Translations under genes and position numbers: made by a program
DNA from: Shouchella clausii
GTDB lineage: Bacteria; Bacillota; Bacilli; Bacillales; Bacillaceae_D
Assembly: GCF_002250115.1 (NCBI RefSeq)
Contig: NZ_CP019985.1
Location: 558,001 to 622,000, forward strand
DNA length: 64,000 nucleotides
Direction of reading: 5' to 3'
Shown here: in pieces, positions 52,595 to 61,231 of the stretch
Layout: every line of letters starts with the position of its first letter
Numbering within the stretch: position 1 is the stretch's first letter
The notes under the pieces: generated by a model
What the model saw: only the letters and a program-made list of their open reading frames with translations
Database searches by the model: none
Told to the model about the DNA's origin: nothing

Positions 52595-53838
52595 CCGCTT
52601 GGGAAACGTTAGAAATCGAACCAACGGATAATCTAACAGCTATCAAAAAAGCCTATGCGAAAGGGTTAAAAAAACATCATCCGGAAGAAGATCCTGAAGG
52701 CTATCAGCAGCTTAGGGAAGCCTATGATTTTGCCATGAAACAGGCTAAGCAAGGGATTGTATATACAGCGACAAAGACGGCTGAACCTTTACGAGACTGG
52801 GCATTGGATGAGAAGGCAGTGATTCCAGAACACCCAGTAGACGACTTTATCAAAAAGGTTCAGAACCTCTATGATGATTTTTTCGCACGTCTTGAGATTG
52901 ATAACTGGGAAACGTTACTGCAGGCAGACATTATTTGGAACGTGCAACATTCGGAACAGCTTCAAGATGAGTTAATTGATTTTTTACAGGAGCATCCTTA
53001 TTTACACTCCTCCGTTTGGCAGCTTCTTGAACAAACATTCCATTGGTCTGAACAAAAGGAACAATTGCTAGAACGCTATGGGGAAGAAACGACATCCTTT
53101 TTGATCGAAAATATAGCCCATTATCAACAATTAAGCTATGATTGTTTCCAGAAAGAAGTCGATATGGATTATGAGCGCTACCTTCAATTACGGGCGGATG
53201 CACAAGCTTATTTACGTAATGATCAATTAGAAGCCGCCAAAGTAGTAATTGACCGAGCCTTTAAACTGTTTGCCCGTGACCCTGACTTATGGCATTTAAA
53301 GGGGGTCTATTATTTACGAAACAACGATTACCAGGCTGCTTTGCACATGTTCCAGGAAAAGCTGGCCTTATCTCCAGCAGACCCCGACGGATTGCTTTAT
53401 AGCGCTCAGCTGCATTTTCACTTCAAAGACTTTCAAAAAGTCATTGCCGACTGTGATCAACTTCTTGCCTACCACGATCATCACGTTGAGGGATTATTTT
53501 TAAAGATTAAAGGCCATTTAGAATTAAATGATGAAGTAACAGCCCATCAGTGGATTGAGAAGGCGATTGAATTATATCCGGATCGGCCGGAATTTTTTCC
53601 ATATCGGTCAAGAGTGCTCAATGAAAAAACAAGAAATGAGCAAATTGAACTCCCAGAACCGACGTCTAAAAATAAAAGACGATTGAATAATATGCTCTTT
53701 TATTTATTTATGGTTCTACGGAGAGCATGGATATACGTGTTCGTTTTTCTTATTATGCTTATCCCGCCCGTCCCTTTTCACTATACTGCGTTTTTTCTAA
53801 TCCCGATCTTTTGGGAGAGTGCTATTGGTATTCCTTAA
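52591..53838 (+). CDS. J-domain co-chaperone with TPR-like repeats (DjlB/DjlC-like)
   Basis: The N-terminal 70 residues are a J domain in which the usual HPD is HHPEEDPEG, the form found in DjlB/DjlC partners of HscC. Residues about 190-345 contain TPR-like helix repeats (AQAYLRNDQLEAAKVVIDRA, LHLKGVYYLRNNDYQAAL-type units), and the C-terminus has two hydrophobic segments that may anchor it in the membrane. The start ATG 52591 overlaps the hscC stop; ATG 52576 is an alternative. It should stimulate HscC ATPase activity. Confidence 0.85.
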   Translation: MTAWETLEIEPTDNLTAIKKAYAKGLKKHHPEEDPEGYQQLREAYDFAMKQAKQGIVYTATKTAEPLRDWALDEKAVIPEHPVDDFIKKVQNLYDDFFARLEIDNWETLLQADIIWNVQHSEQLQDELIDFLQEHPYLHSSVWQLLEQTFHWSEQKEQLLERYGEETTSFLIENIAHYQQLSYDCFQKEVDMDYERYLQLRADAQAYLRNDQLEAAKVVIDRAFKLFARDPDLWHLKGVYYLRNNDYQAALHMFQEKLALSPADPDGLLYSAQLHFHFKDFQKVIADCDQLLAYHDHHVEGLFLKIKGHLELNDEVTAHQWIEKAIELYPDRPEFFPYRSRVLNEKTRNEQIELPEPTSKNKRRLNNMLFYLFMVLRRAWIYVFVFLIMLIPPVPFHYTAFFLIPIFWESAIGIP

Positions 53839-54529
53839 GCCGGCAGGGATGTTCAAAAAAACAAAGAAAAGACGGCAAGCTCTTTATTTCCGTTGTCTTT
53901 CCGCAGCTTGCATCGAAAGTGACTTTCTTAATCATTATTTTACTGTATACGATTTTACCTATATTAGAGATCGCCTAATCGGGAAAAAGTTTTTGCAAAA
54001 GGTGTTAGAAAAATGGGGGATTTCCAGTGCAGCCGAGTTAAAACAAAAGATTCAATGGTTGATGGACGTTGGGACCCGCCGGGAATTCGATCACTATCTC
54101 AATCAGCTAATGCCTTTATCAGAAGAAGCAAGGACCCGGTTTGTCCAATCCTTAACGAAGGATGACCCTGATTATCCGAAATTCTATATAGCGAACCGCG
54201 GAGTTCATACGTTAACAGAAGCAGGAGTTGCAGCAGTAGACTGGGCTTGGAGTATTTACCTGTGCCGCATCGGCAGACGACTAGGGTGGTTATCAAAAAC
54301 AGAAGCAAATGAAGTGATGTTAAAGGCTGCCCAACAATCGCAAAACGCATATTTAAATTGGAATGAATATTTCACTGCCTTTCATTTGGCCAGTTATTTC
54401 AATGCCAATGATAGTGAACATGATCAATATGCGAAACACGGCCTTTCCATCATATTTACATTACTTATCAAAGGAAATTCTCCGTTATTAAAGCTCGACT
54501 GGAAAAATGACGAGCTTGTCCATAAATAA
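53825..54529 (+). CDS. DUF1266 domain protein linked to HscC
   Basis: The protein of about 234 residues carries a DUF1266-like domain (AWSIYLCRIGRRLGWLSKTE, then SQNAYLNWNEYFTAFHLASY). In E. coli the HscC partners YbeU and YbeV combine a J-like part with this domain, so here the two parts are encoded in adjacent genes. TTG 53825 (GGGAG seven bases before) or ATG 53849 could start it; it overlaps the J-protein gene slightly. Function is unknown beyond linkage to HscC. Confidence 0.75.
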   Translation: MVFLKPAGMFKKTKKRRQALYFRCLSAACIESDFLNHYFTVYDFTYIRDRLIGKKFLQKVLEKWGISSAAELKQKIQWLMDVGTRREFDHYLNQLMPLSEEARTRFVQSLTKDDPDYPKFYIANRGVHTLTEAGVAAVDWAWSIYLCRIGRRLGWLSKTEANEVMLKAAQQSQNAYLNWNEYFTAFHLASYFNANDSEHDQYAKHGLSIIFTLLIKGNSPLLKLDWKNDELVHK

Positions 54530-54648
54530 AGGAAGAAACATGCAAGCGCTTTGCGTTGCCGTACGGGACCGTGCCACTGTCATCATTTACGCGGTCCTAT
54601 ACTTTGGAGAGATCATTAAGTTCGTTATTGACTTTATCAACACAATCA

Positions 54649-54673
54649 AGCCTGTCAACTTTGTTGACAGGCT
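54649..54673. terminator. Bidirectional terminator AGCCTGTCAAC
   Basis: Eleven-base arms AGCCTGTCAAC and GTTGACAGGCT with a three-base loop lie between convergent genes. The stem resembles the AGCCTGTCGAC hairpin inside the right end of the IS at 5950-5993. Confidence 0.8.
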
Positions 54674-54692
54674 CACTAAAATGATTTCCCCT

Positions 54693-55886
54693 CTACTTCC
54701 CCGTTAATTCCGGCAAGAAACTTGTACCAAATTCGGGCGTTTGTACGCCTGTAAAGTCACTTAGTGTCGCCGCAATATCGGCCATCGTGTCTCGAACACC
54801 TAAACATACTGGCTGAACTTGTTTTCCATATACGAGTATAGGGGTGTGCTCCCTCGTATGTTGGGAGTGGCCGCAAGTCGGGTCATTTCCATGGTCGGCT
54901 GTAACGATAAGTAGGTCGTGTTCTGCCAGTGTCGGCAAAAACTGAGCTAAAAAATGATCGACCGTTTCAAGCACTTCTTTATACCAAGACGGATCTTCTT
55001 TGTGACCGGCCAAGTCAGTTTCTTGGACATTCACGAGGAAAACAGCATCTTCTTCCGCTTCATTGTACATTTTTTTGTATATTGAAAGCAATTCAGGGGT
55101 ATGGACAACAGGGTTTGCAAAGCCTTGTGCCTGAATGACATCAGCTGTTTTGCCAATTCGATAAACTGGCTTTCCTGCTTGTTCGGCCAAATAGGCAAAT
55201 TGCTTTTCAAATGTCACGCCATAGCCTAAATGGAGCACTTGATACCCTTCGCCGTATACACCTGTTTTAGGCGCATTAATGCCCCACTGGCCTGGTTTCC
55301 CTTCTTCCGCCGCAGCTACAATGTCTGTTAGCGGCACAGACTCGTTTCCAAATACAATCACACGGCTTGTATCAACATGCTTTCTGACTACAGCGGCCAT
55401 CTTTGTTGCCGCTTCGAAGGAAATTTGGGTTAAATCAGCAGTCATATTAATGATATTGCCGAGTGCCGACTCCAAATTGTCTCCTACGACGACAGCGCCG
55501 TCAACTAGCAAAATCGGCTTGCCTTCGATTAGTTCTTCTACATGGTACCCATTTGCCGTTAAACCGTCGGCGATTTGCTGCCCAACTTCTTTCATGAGGC
55601 GCTTAGCTGGTTTTCCTGGCTTCGACCCCATTAGTTCTTGATGGCCCATAAATGTATCCGCTCCATGATGGGCAAGTTTGCTTTTGCCATAAGCGGCAAT
55701 GGCTTCGCCTTCATTGTTGACAATTTTTCCTAAGCCCATTTTCATGAGCGTAGGCAACTTTAATCCGACGGTTTCCTGTAGATGGGCGTATGTGGAGGCG
55801 TGGATGTCTTCTGGTTTGGTTTCATGGCAATCTGCCATTGCGCCAACACCAAAACCATCCAACACGAGCAACGTTGCTTTTCCCAT
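54693..55886 (-). CDS. yhfW: YhfW, phosphopentomutase-like metalloenzyme
   Basis: The 397-residue protein belongs to the alkaline phosphatase superfamily and resembles DeoB: metal site VLDGFGVGAM, phospho-Thr motif GADTFMGHQELMG and TADHGNDPT followed by REHTPILVY. As the last gene of the yhf operon and 42% shorter than nothing else in the cluster needs, it is better named YhfW than DeoB. It probably moves a phosphate within a small sugar-like substrate. ATG 55886 follows GGGGG and lies five bases after the yhfX stop. Confidence 0.85.
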   Translation of the reverse strand: MGKATLLVLDGFGVGAMADCHETKPEDIHASTYAHLQETVGLKLPTLMKMGLGKIVNNEGEAIAAYGKSKLAHHGADTFMGHQELMGSKPGKPAKRLMKEVGQQIADGLTANGYHVEELIEGKPILLVDGAVVVGDNLESALGNIINMTADLTQISFEAATKMAAVVRKHVDTSRVIVFGNESVPLTDIVAAAEEGKPGQWGINAPKTGVYGEGYQVLHLGYGVTFEKQFAYLAEQAGKPVYRIGKTADVIQAQGFANPVVHTPELLSIYKKMYNEAEEDAVFLVNVQETDLAGHKEDPSWYKEVLETVDHFLAQFLPTLAEHDLLIVTADHGNDPTCGHSQHTREHTPILVYGKQVQPVCLGVRDTMADIAATLSDFTGVQTPEFGTSFLPELTGK

Positions 55887-55890
55887 ATAG

Positions 55891-57060
55891 CTACATCCCC
55901 CTTTTTTGCTGATGGACAATAACCGGCTTGCCGTTTGCCACACCTCTGACAAAGGCAACGTGGGAACGGGTCACAAACACTTGTGAACGGTAGGCGTACA
56001 CAACCGTATCACCTGTCTGCATTCCCTGTTCACGCTTCAATGCACCATAATAATCAATATTGCCAGGTGAAACGAGATCGACTTCCGCTTTATTAAAAAT
56101 CGTCCTAGGTGAATCACCATAAAACGCATAAGCCATATTTGAGCGTGGGTAAAATCCCCCTGCAATCGTATAAGCATGAGTTTGGTCCTGATGTGAAATT
56201 TCAGAGACATACACCATAGCCGGCAGCTCAGCTAAATCCTCGCGGTAGGCATGCAACGGCGTTGTACCAGTAAGAGCATGGCCTGGCTCTGCGTGTGTCG
56301 CGCCAAGTTGTTTAAGCATTGGGATTGTATTCACACTCGTGGCGCTTGGCGTATTGACATGCTTCACTTCCACTCCAGCTTGTTGGAGAAGACGGACGGC
56401 TTTGACAATCGTTTGCGCATTGCTTGCGTAATGGTAGCTCTTGTCTCCAGGGGTATACGCTAAAACGGGAAAGCTCGTCACACCGATTAAGCGAATTCCT
56501 GTGAATGCCGTTAACTCTTTGATTGCTTCCGGCAATTCTTCCAATAAAAAGCCGCCATATTGGCCTGGAAAAACACAATCTCCTTTGCTGATAACACGGA
56601 TAATAACGTCTTGTACTACTCCTGCTTGTACAGCGGCTTCATTTAATTGTTTAGCCCGTTCAAGTGAGAAGAGCGTGACGACTTCCGGTTTCATTTCTGT
56701 TAATACAAATGGCCATTGGTTTTTGCCAGGTTGGACCAAATGCCCTAAGTTGCCGATCGCACAGCCGCCGTCCTTTAGTTGAATCGCTTCATCGATATCG
56801 ACAGCAACGGCTTTGTGAATGCCGCTCTTTTCAATGTGTTTGCCGACAAAGCCACTTCTACCAATCTGCTTCGTCATGTAATATAGCGTCATGCCATGTT
56901 CTTCCGCTGTCTTTGCAAGAATGGCGGCATTTCGTTCAAGCGCATCGAGATCGATTAAATGGGTATTAGGCGCAAGAGCTCCGCTTTGATGAAGGCAGAC
57001 TGCCGCTTCCACCAACTTCGGGTTACGCTTAGCGATCATGCTAGTAAACATCTCTTGCAT
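55891..57060 (-). CDS. yhfX: YhfX, PLP enzyme of the alanine-racemase fold
   Basis: The 389-residue protein has the N-terminal barrel of alanine-racemase-type PLP enzymes. The PLP Lys is probably in LYYMTKQIGRS, and glycine-rich contacts and HAEPGHALTGTTP follow. The sequence matches YhfX of the E. coli php operon. It may act on an amino or amino-acid-like intermediate. It begins directly after the yhfS stop. Confidence 0.87.
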   Translation of the reverse strand: MQEMFTSMIAKRNPKLVEAAVCLHQSGALAPNTHLIDLDALERNAAILAKTAEEHGMTLYYMTKQIGRSGFVGKHIEKSGIHKAVAVDIDEAIQLKDGGCAIGNLGHLVQPGKNQWPFVLTEMKPEVVTLFSLERAKQLNEAAVQAGVVQDVIIRVISKGDCVFPGQYGGFLLEELPEAIKELTAFTGIRLIGVTSFPVLAYTPGDKSYHYASNAQTIVKAVRLLQQAGVEVKHVNTPSATSVNTIPMLKQLGATHAEPGHALTGTTPLHAYREDLAELPAMVYVSEISHQDQTHAYTIAGGFYPRSNMAYAFYGDSPRTIFNKAEVDLVSPGNIDYYGALKREQGMQTGDTVVYAYRSQVFVTRSHVAFVRGVANGKPVIVHQQKRGM

Positions 57061-58167
57061 TCATCCTTTCTGTGCTTCTTTCACAGCCAAGTGTAAGATG
57101 CGCAGAACAGTGCTTGCACTTGATTTCATCGGGTTAACACGCAGGCCATGCTTTTCTAACTTTGGATCTGCTTCCCTAAAGCTGCCAGATGGACGGTACA
57201 CCATTGGCGCCAACTCATAACGGGACTCCGCGCCGACTGGATAGGTGGCTGCACCAAGACGAGCCGCGTTGGCAATGACTTGGCTTGCAATCGGTTCAGC
57301 AAGCTCAATCATTACGTTTTTAGACTGGGCATTGACCATGTAAACATCTTCAACTCCAGGCAAAGCACCATTTTTAATACGTTGATAAAGTTCTTCGACT
57401 TGTTCATTTTGCGTCGCCAACATGACTGGCGCTAGCGTCAAGCTCCGTAAAAGCTCATGAGCTTCATGGCCTTGTACTTGGCCCCCCCCTGAATAATTGC
57501 GGGCATGGAGGCGTTCAATTGCTGCTGCTTTTCCAACAATAACGCCAATCCCTTCTGGCCCAAGCAACTTAAAACCAGAAAAAGTCGAATAATCGGCGCC
57601 ATATTCACAGCCGATTTTTGGCATCTTGAAGGCGCAATAGTTGTCATCGACTACGACTGGCAAATCAGGACGTATCGTTTTCGCTGCTTCAATGACTTCG
57701 CCAAGCTGATACGTATCATGAGGAGCCTGGCGTGCATGTTGGACATAAACGAGCTTTGCTTCTGTAGCTGCCACGGCGCTCTTAAAAGCAGCAAGATCAT
57801 TGTAGTCAACTGCTTCTTGCTTCAGGCCAAGCTGCCTAAATGTTTCTTTTGTCGTCATGTACATTGGCGCTGTATGAACAAGACATGTATCTCCTGCTGC
57901 CACTAATTCTGCTAAAATGAGGCGAATCGCCCCTGTGCCGCTACCACGGACAAGCGCACAAGCTTCGCTGTCAAATACTCGGGCTAACACACGCTCTGCT
58001 TTAGCTGTTGTTTGCGGGCGCCCAAAATCAGGATGCAGCCCAACATCGCCAAGTTGATAAAATTCGTTGTCGGTAAACTCTTTTGTTATTTCATCGACCA
58101 TTTTAAATTGAAGAGACTGCGCTTCTTCCATTGATCGATTTTTTAACAGTGCTTCGCTGTATTTCAT
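57061..58167 (-). CDS. yhfS: YhfS, aminotransferase-like PLP enzyme
   Basis: This 368-residue fold-type I PLP protein has GSGTGAIRLILAEL for phosphate binding, Asp in LPVVVDDNYCAF and Lys in STFSGFKLLGPEG. It matches the YhfS group near cystathionine and selenocysteine synthase-like enzymes. It overlaps php by four bases (ATGA). The reaction is unknown. Confidence 0.87.
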   Translation of the reverse strand: MKYSEALLKNRSMEEAQSLQFKMVDEITKEFTDNEFYQLGDVGLHPDFGRPQTTAKAERVLARVFDSEACALVRGSGTGAIRLILAELVAAGDTCLVHTAPMYMTTKETFRQLGLKQEAVDYNDLAAFKSAVAATEAKLVYVQHARQAPHDTYQLGEVIEAAKTIRPDLPVVVDDNYCAFKMPKIGCEYGADYSTFSGFKLLGPEGIGVIVGKAAAIERLHARNYSGGGQVQGHEAHELLRSLTLAPVMLATQNEQVEELYQRIKNGALPGVEDVYMVNAQSKNVMIELAEPIASQVIANAARLGAATYPVGAESRYELAPMVYRPSGSFREADPKLEKHGLRVNPMKSSASTVLRILHLAVKEAQKG

Positions 58168-59084
58168 GATGTCCCTTCCCTCTTTGAAAACGCGTTTGCT
58201 GGGTTTTCAATCAAAAGTTTTCGTATTTCCTGCTGCGATAGCCCAGACGCTTCCATTCTCGGTTGAAACTCCCGTAGCGTGTAATCAAAGCCTTGCCCGC
58301 CGGCAGCAAAAAGGTGGGAATTTCTTGTGATATCAGTGGATAACATGATTTTGTCCCCATAGCCTGCTTCGATAAAGCGCAACAGTGAAGTGAGACGTTC
58401 CCGATCAGAACGGTAATTTTCTTTGCCAATCGTATCCATCGCGACGTAACAGCCAGCTGCTAGGACTTCAAGCACCACTTCATCGTTTTCATTTAAATCT
58501 TGGTGCCCAATAATCACTTGGTCGAGCGGCAACCCTTCCTTTGCGAACAGCTCGACTTGCTCAAGCGCCATTGTCCCCAATGTGGTATGTGTCGCTAACG
58601 GCAATCCACTCTCCTTCGCTGCAATGATTGCCCCATGAAATAGCTCTGTCTCCACTGGTTTGAATTCATTTAAACTGCTGCCGATTTCCCCAATAACACC
58701 GGGCTTGCTTAGAGAACCATCAATGCCTTCCTCAATTTCTTGCAACATAAACGCTGCAAATTGCTCCCTGTTCCAAGAAAGGGCCTCCGCCGGAATAAAC
58801 GGGTCTTTGTAACAGCCTGTACTGGCCACAATATGCATATCGAGCTCTTCAGATAAACGCCGCATAAATTGGATGTTCCGCCCCATGCCGACATTGGTCA
58901 TTTCAATAAAGGCTTTTCCGCCGGCTTTAATAAAACGGGCTACGTCTTCTTTTACACGGTCGTAATCGGTTAATGCTGTGTCATTTGACTTTTTAATATG
59001 GCTTAAATCAATATGGACGTGCTCATGGCAAGCACATATGCCAAGTTCTTCGGGCTTAATCGGTCCCCTCACCGTTTCAATCAT
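58164..59084 (-). CDS. php: Phosphotriesterase homology protein Php (YhfV)
   Basis: Php is a zinc-dependent amidohydrolase-superfamily protein related to phosphotriesterase; its natural substrate is not established. The 306-residue sequence has the metal ligands HEHVHID (HxH), Glu in VIGEIGSS in place of the carboxylated Lys, His in LATHTTLG, His in VIIGHQDL and Asp in MLSTDITR. GAGGAGAGG precedes ATG 59084. It lies in the middle of the yhf operon. Confidence 0.9.
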   Translation of the reverse strand: MIETVRGPIKPEELGICACHEHVHIDLSHIKKSNDTALTDYDRVKEDVARFIKAGGKAFIEMTNVGMGRNIQFMRRLSEELDMHIVASTGCYKDPFIPAEALSWNREQFAAFMLQEIEEGIDGSLSKPGVIGEIGSSLNEFKPVETELFHGAIIAAKESGLPLATHTTLGTMALEQVELFAKEGLPLDQVIIGHQDLNENDEVVLEVLAAGCYVAMDTIGKENYRSDRERLTSLLRFIEAGYGDKIMLSTDITRNSHLFAAGGQGFDYTLREFQPRMEASGLSQQEIRKLLIENPANAFSKREGTS

Positions 59085-59099
59085 CGTTTTTCCTCTCCT

Positions 59100-60395
59100 C
59101 TATGCTGGTGGCGTGAAAATCCCTAGTAAGGCTAAGATGTTGCCAATAATTCCAACAGCTATTGCGCCAACAGGGCCTACTGCCATCCGTACAATTGGGC
59201 GGCCTCCGGCTTCGTTTAGTAAATAAAATCCGGCGATGGCAAAGAAGCCAAATCCAGGGACAATCGCATTTGCCGCATTGGCGCCGCCGATGAGCAATGC
59301 CACTTCAAGAACACGTGTCATCGCGGTACGGATATTTTCCCCAGAAGCACGCACGCCTGGATAACGGTCAAGAAACTTCGCTAACTTTGATAACAGCAGG
59401 ACTTCAAGCAAGATCACAATCGCGCCAATCGCCGCGGCAATAAACGGGTTTGGCGAAAAGATACCGACAGCAAAAACGAGTGTAAACCCGGCTGGGCCAT
59501 ATACGCCTGTAGCAATAGCGGTGCTGGCAATGAGTGGCACAAAGCCAAGTGCTTTCGCTAGTGCAGCAATGCCTCCCTCATTAATCCGGCCATCTGCAAG
59601 CAAATTCAGTGTGATCGGATCTCCAGATACAATTAACAAGTTTGCAGCTGCAGCAAGCAACGCACCTGATGCCATGAGCACAACCGCAAACTTTTTAATC
59701 CGGTTCACCCGGTCGACAAACAATGTCGCCATTTGTTCCATGCTTGTGTCATCCGATTTTTCCTGCATGGCAAACGCCATTAAAAACACCATTCCTACAA
59801 CGAGGGCAATCCCTTCCGGACTAAGGGTAACCGATGAACCGCCAATTTCAAGAAGGCCTTTTTCATTGGAAAATACAATCAGCTGCCGGGCAAGCGCTGC
59901 CACCAAAAACGTGACAATCCCTTTCTTGACAGAGAACTGCAAAGCAACAGCAATCGCTGGAAAGACCATAAACGCAACAACAACCGGTTCGCCAACCAAA
60001 TTGAAGCCATCTACAAAGTTAAGCGGCAAGCGAGCAAACAAATCAACAACGACTTGAAGCCCATAATAGATGCCTGCTCCGTAAAGTCCCCCTAACACAC
60101 CTGCTGCCATTGTGGAAAATTTGCCTCTTGCAATCGATAGACCAATGATATCCGTTCCTAGCAAGATGCTATGAATCAAAATAATGCTGCCAGCAATGGA
60201 TATAGGAATGCCGAAACCAATGACAAGCCCGAAGCTCATTGCAAATGCGGTTACTCCTAGTTCTTTCCGCGACATTCGCCCTTCCAAGTTCTCTGGTACA
60301 ATCGGGCGCAACCCATCATTAAAAACGGCGATTCCTAAATTGGCCATCACTGCGCTTAGCGCACCGATCGCAATGAGCAAAATTACATCTACCAT
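59100..60395 (-). CDS. yhfT: YhfT, membrane transporter of the php operon
   Basis: The 431-residue protein has ten to twelve hydrophobic segments and matches YhfT, the putative transporter of the php operon. It probably imports the operon's substrate. AGCTAACGGAGGG precedes ATG 60395. It sits between yhfU and php. Confidence 0.87.
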   Translation of the reverse strand: MVDVILLIAIGALSAVMANLGIAVFNDGLRPIVPENLEGRMSRKELGVTAFAMSFGLVIGFGIPISIAGSIILIHSILLGTDIIGLSIARGKFSTMAAGVLGGLYGAGIYYGLQVVVDLFARLPLNFVDGFNLVGEPVVVAFMVFPAIAVALQFSVKKGIVTFLVAALARQLIVFSNEKGLLEIGGSSVTLSPEGIALVVGMVFLMAFAMQEKSDDTSMEQMATLFVDRVNRIKKFAVVLMASGALLAAAANLLIVSGDPITLNLLADGRINEGGIAALAKALGFVPLIASTAIATGVYGPAGFTLVFAVGIFSPNPFIAAAIGAIVILLEVLLLSKLAKFLDRYPGVRASGENIRTAMTRVLEVALLIGGANAANAIVPGFGFFAIAGFYLLNEAGGRPIVRMAVGPVGAIAVGIIGNILALLGIFTPPA

Positions 60396-60420
60396 GGTAT
60401 CCCTCCGTTAGCTCCTTATA

Positions 60421-60774
60421 TTAAGCTTTTAACGCATCGAGTAAATATTCGACCGCTTTTTCTTTATGATCGCCGGTGAAGCCAAATGCCTTGCCGCCTT
60501 CCTGCACGGCTTGTTCAACTTTTTCTTTCACAGGTGGTTTCCCAGGCATCGAGATCGTGTGGCAGCTTGCCTTGCCGAGCAACGAAATCGCCATCGCCAA
60601 AGCGCCGCCGCCCCCAGTATGGCATGCGCCAAAATAGTAATCTGCTTGGCCTTGTTTAAGCAGCATCGCTGCCTCTAAATCAGACTTGACAACGGTTTCA
60701 ATATCGGGATTCTTCTCTTTAATTAATTTTTCTATATCCTTCTTTTCTACTTGGCCGCCAATAACAATTTTCAT
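60421..60774 (-). CDS. yhfU: YhfU (DUF2620) small protein
   Basis: This 117-residue soluble protein with FGACHTGGGGALAMA and a PTS EIIB-like beginning (MKIVIGGQVEKKDIEKLI) matches YhfU. It may act as a soluble partner of the YhfT transporter. AAAGGAG precedes ATG 60774 by about nine bases. Confidence 0.85.
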   Translation of the reverse strand: MKIVIGGQVEKKDIEKLIKEKNPDIETVVKSDLEAAMLLKQGQADYYFGACHTGGGGALAMAISLLGKASCHTISMPGKPPVKEKVEQAVQEGGKAFGFTGDHKEKAVEYLLDALKA

Positions 60775-60824
60775 CGAAAACACTCCTTTAGTTTTTGGTT
60801 CATTTTCTCACCATACTGCTTTAC

Positions 60825-61172
60825 TTATGAAACAGACGAAAATGTGCTCACAAAATGCATATAGAGAAACTGCTGTTCTTCTTTAGGGAGCGGTTCGCCA
60901 ACAAGGGATTCGATTTTTTCCACAGCCTCCTTAGCTGCAGGCAAGTGTGGGGAAGCAAGGACTTCCTCCATGACCGCATCCCCTGGACCAGTCAACGCTT
61001 CATTCTGTTCAATTCTTGTCAATGCCATTGCCAAATGGGTCACTAACATCGCATAATTCTCATGCAAGTCGTCAGGAACTTGCTCGTCCACTACTTGGGT
61101 GGTGACACGGTATGCTTTGTCCGTGATTGTCCCTGCTTCTTTTAAAATCTGCAAACGTGTATACAATTCCAT
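60825..61172 (-). CDS. yhfY: YhfY, PRD-like domain protein
   Basis: The 115-residue helical protein resembles a single PTS regulation domain (LVTHLAMALTRIEQNEAL contains the typical His, and LPKEEQQFLYMHFVS the second part). It is the YhfY homolog. It has no DNA-binding domain, so it may modulate YhfZ or the transporter. AAGGAGGG precedes ATG 61172. Confidence 0.82.
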   Translation of the reverse strand: MELYTRLQILKEAGTITDKAYRVTTQVVDEQVPDDLHENYAMLVTHLAMALTRIEQNEALTGPGDAVMEEVLASPHLPAAKEAVEKIESLVGEPLPKEEQQFLYMHFVSTFSSVS

Positions 61173-61191
61173 CTTCAACCCTCCTTAATAT

Positions 61192-61213
61192 AATATACAT
61201 TTTTTTGTATATT
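61192..61213. promoter_or_regulatory. yhf operator copy 2 (between yhfZ and yhfY)
   Basis: AATATACATTTTTTTGTATA with trailing TT is an inverted repeat with arms AATATACA/TGTATATT. It matches 18 of 22 positions of the copy at 62168. It lies about 20 bases before yhfY and would let the regulator control the structural genes separately. Confidence 0.6.
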
Positions 61214-61231
61214 GAATGTGAAGGAAAGTTC

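Noticed and set aside
54693-55886. Phosphopentomutase DeoB of nucleoside catabolism
   Set aside because: The gene is embedded in the yhf operon and matches YhfW; no deo or pup genes are nearby.
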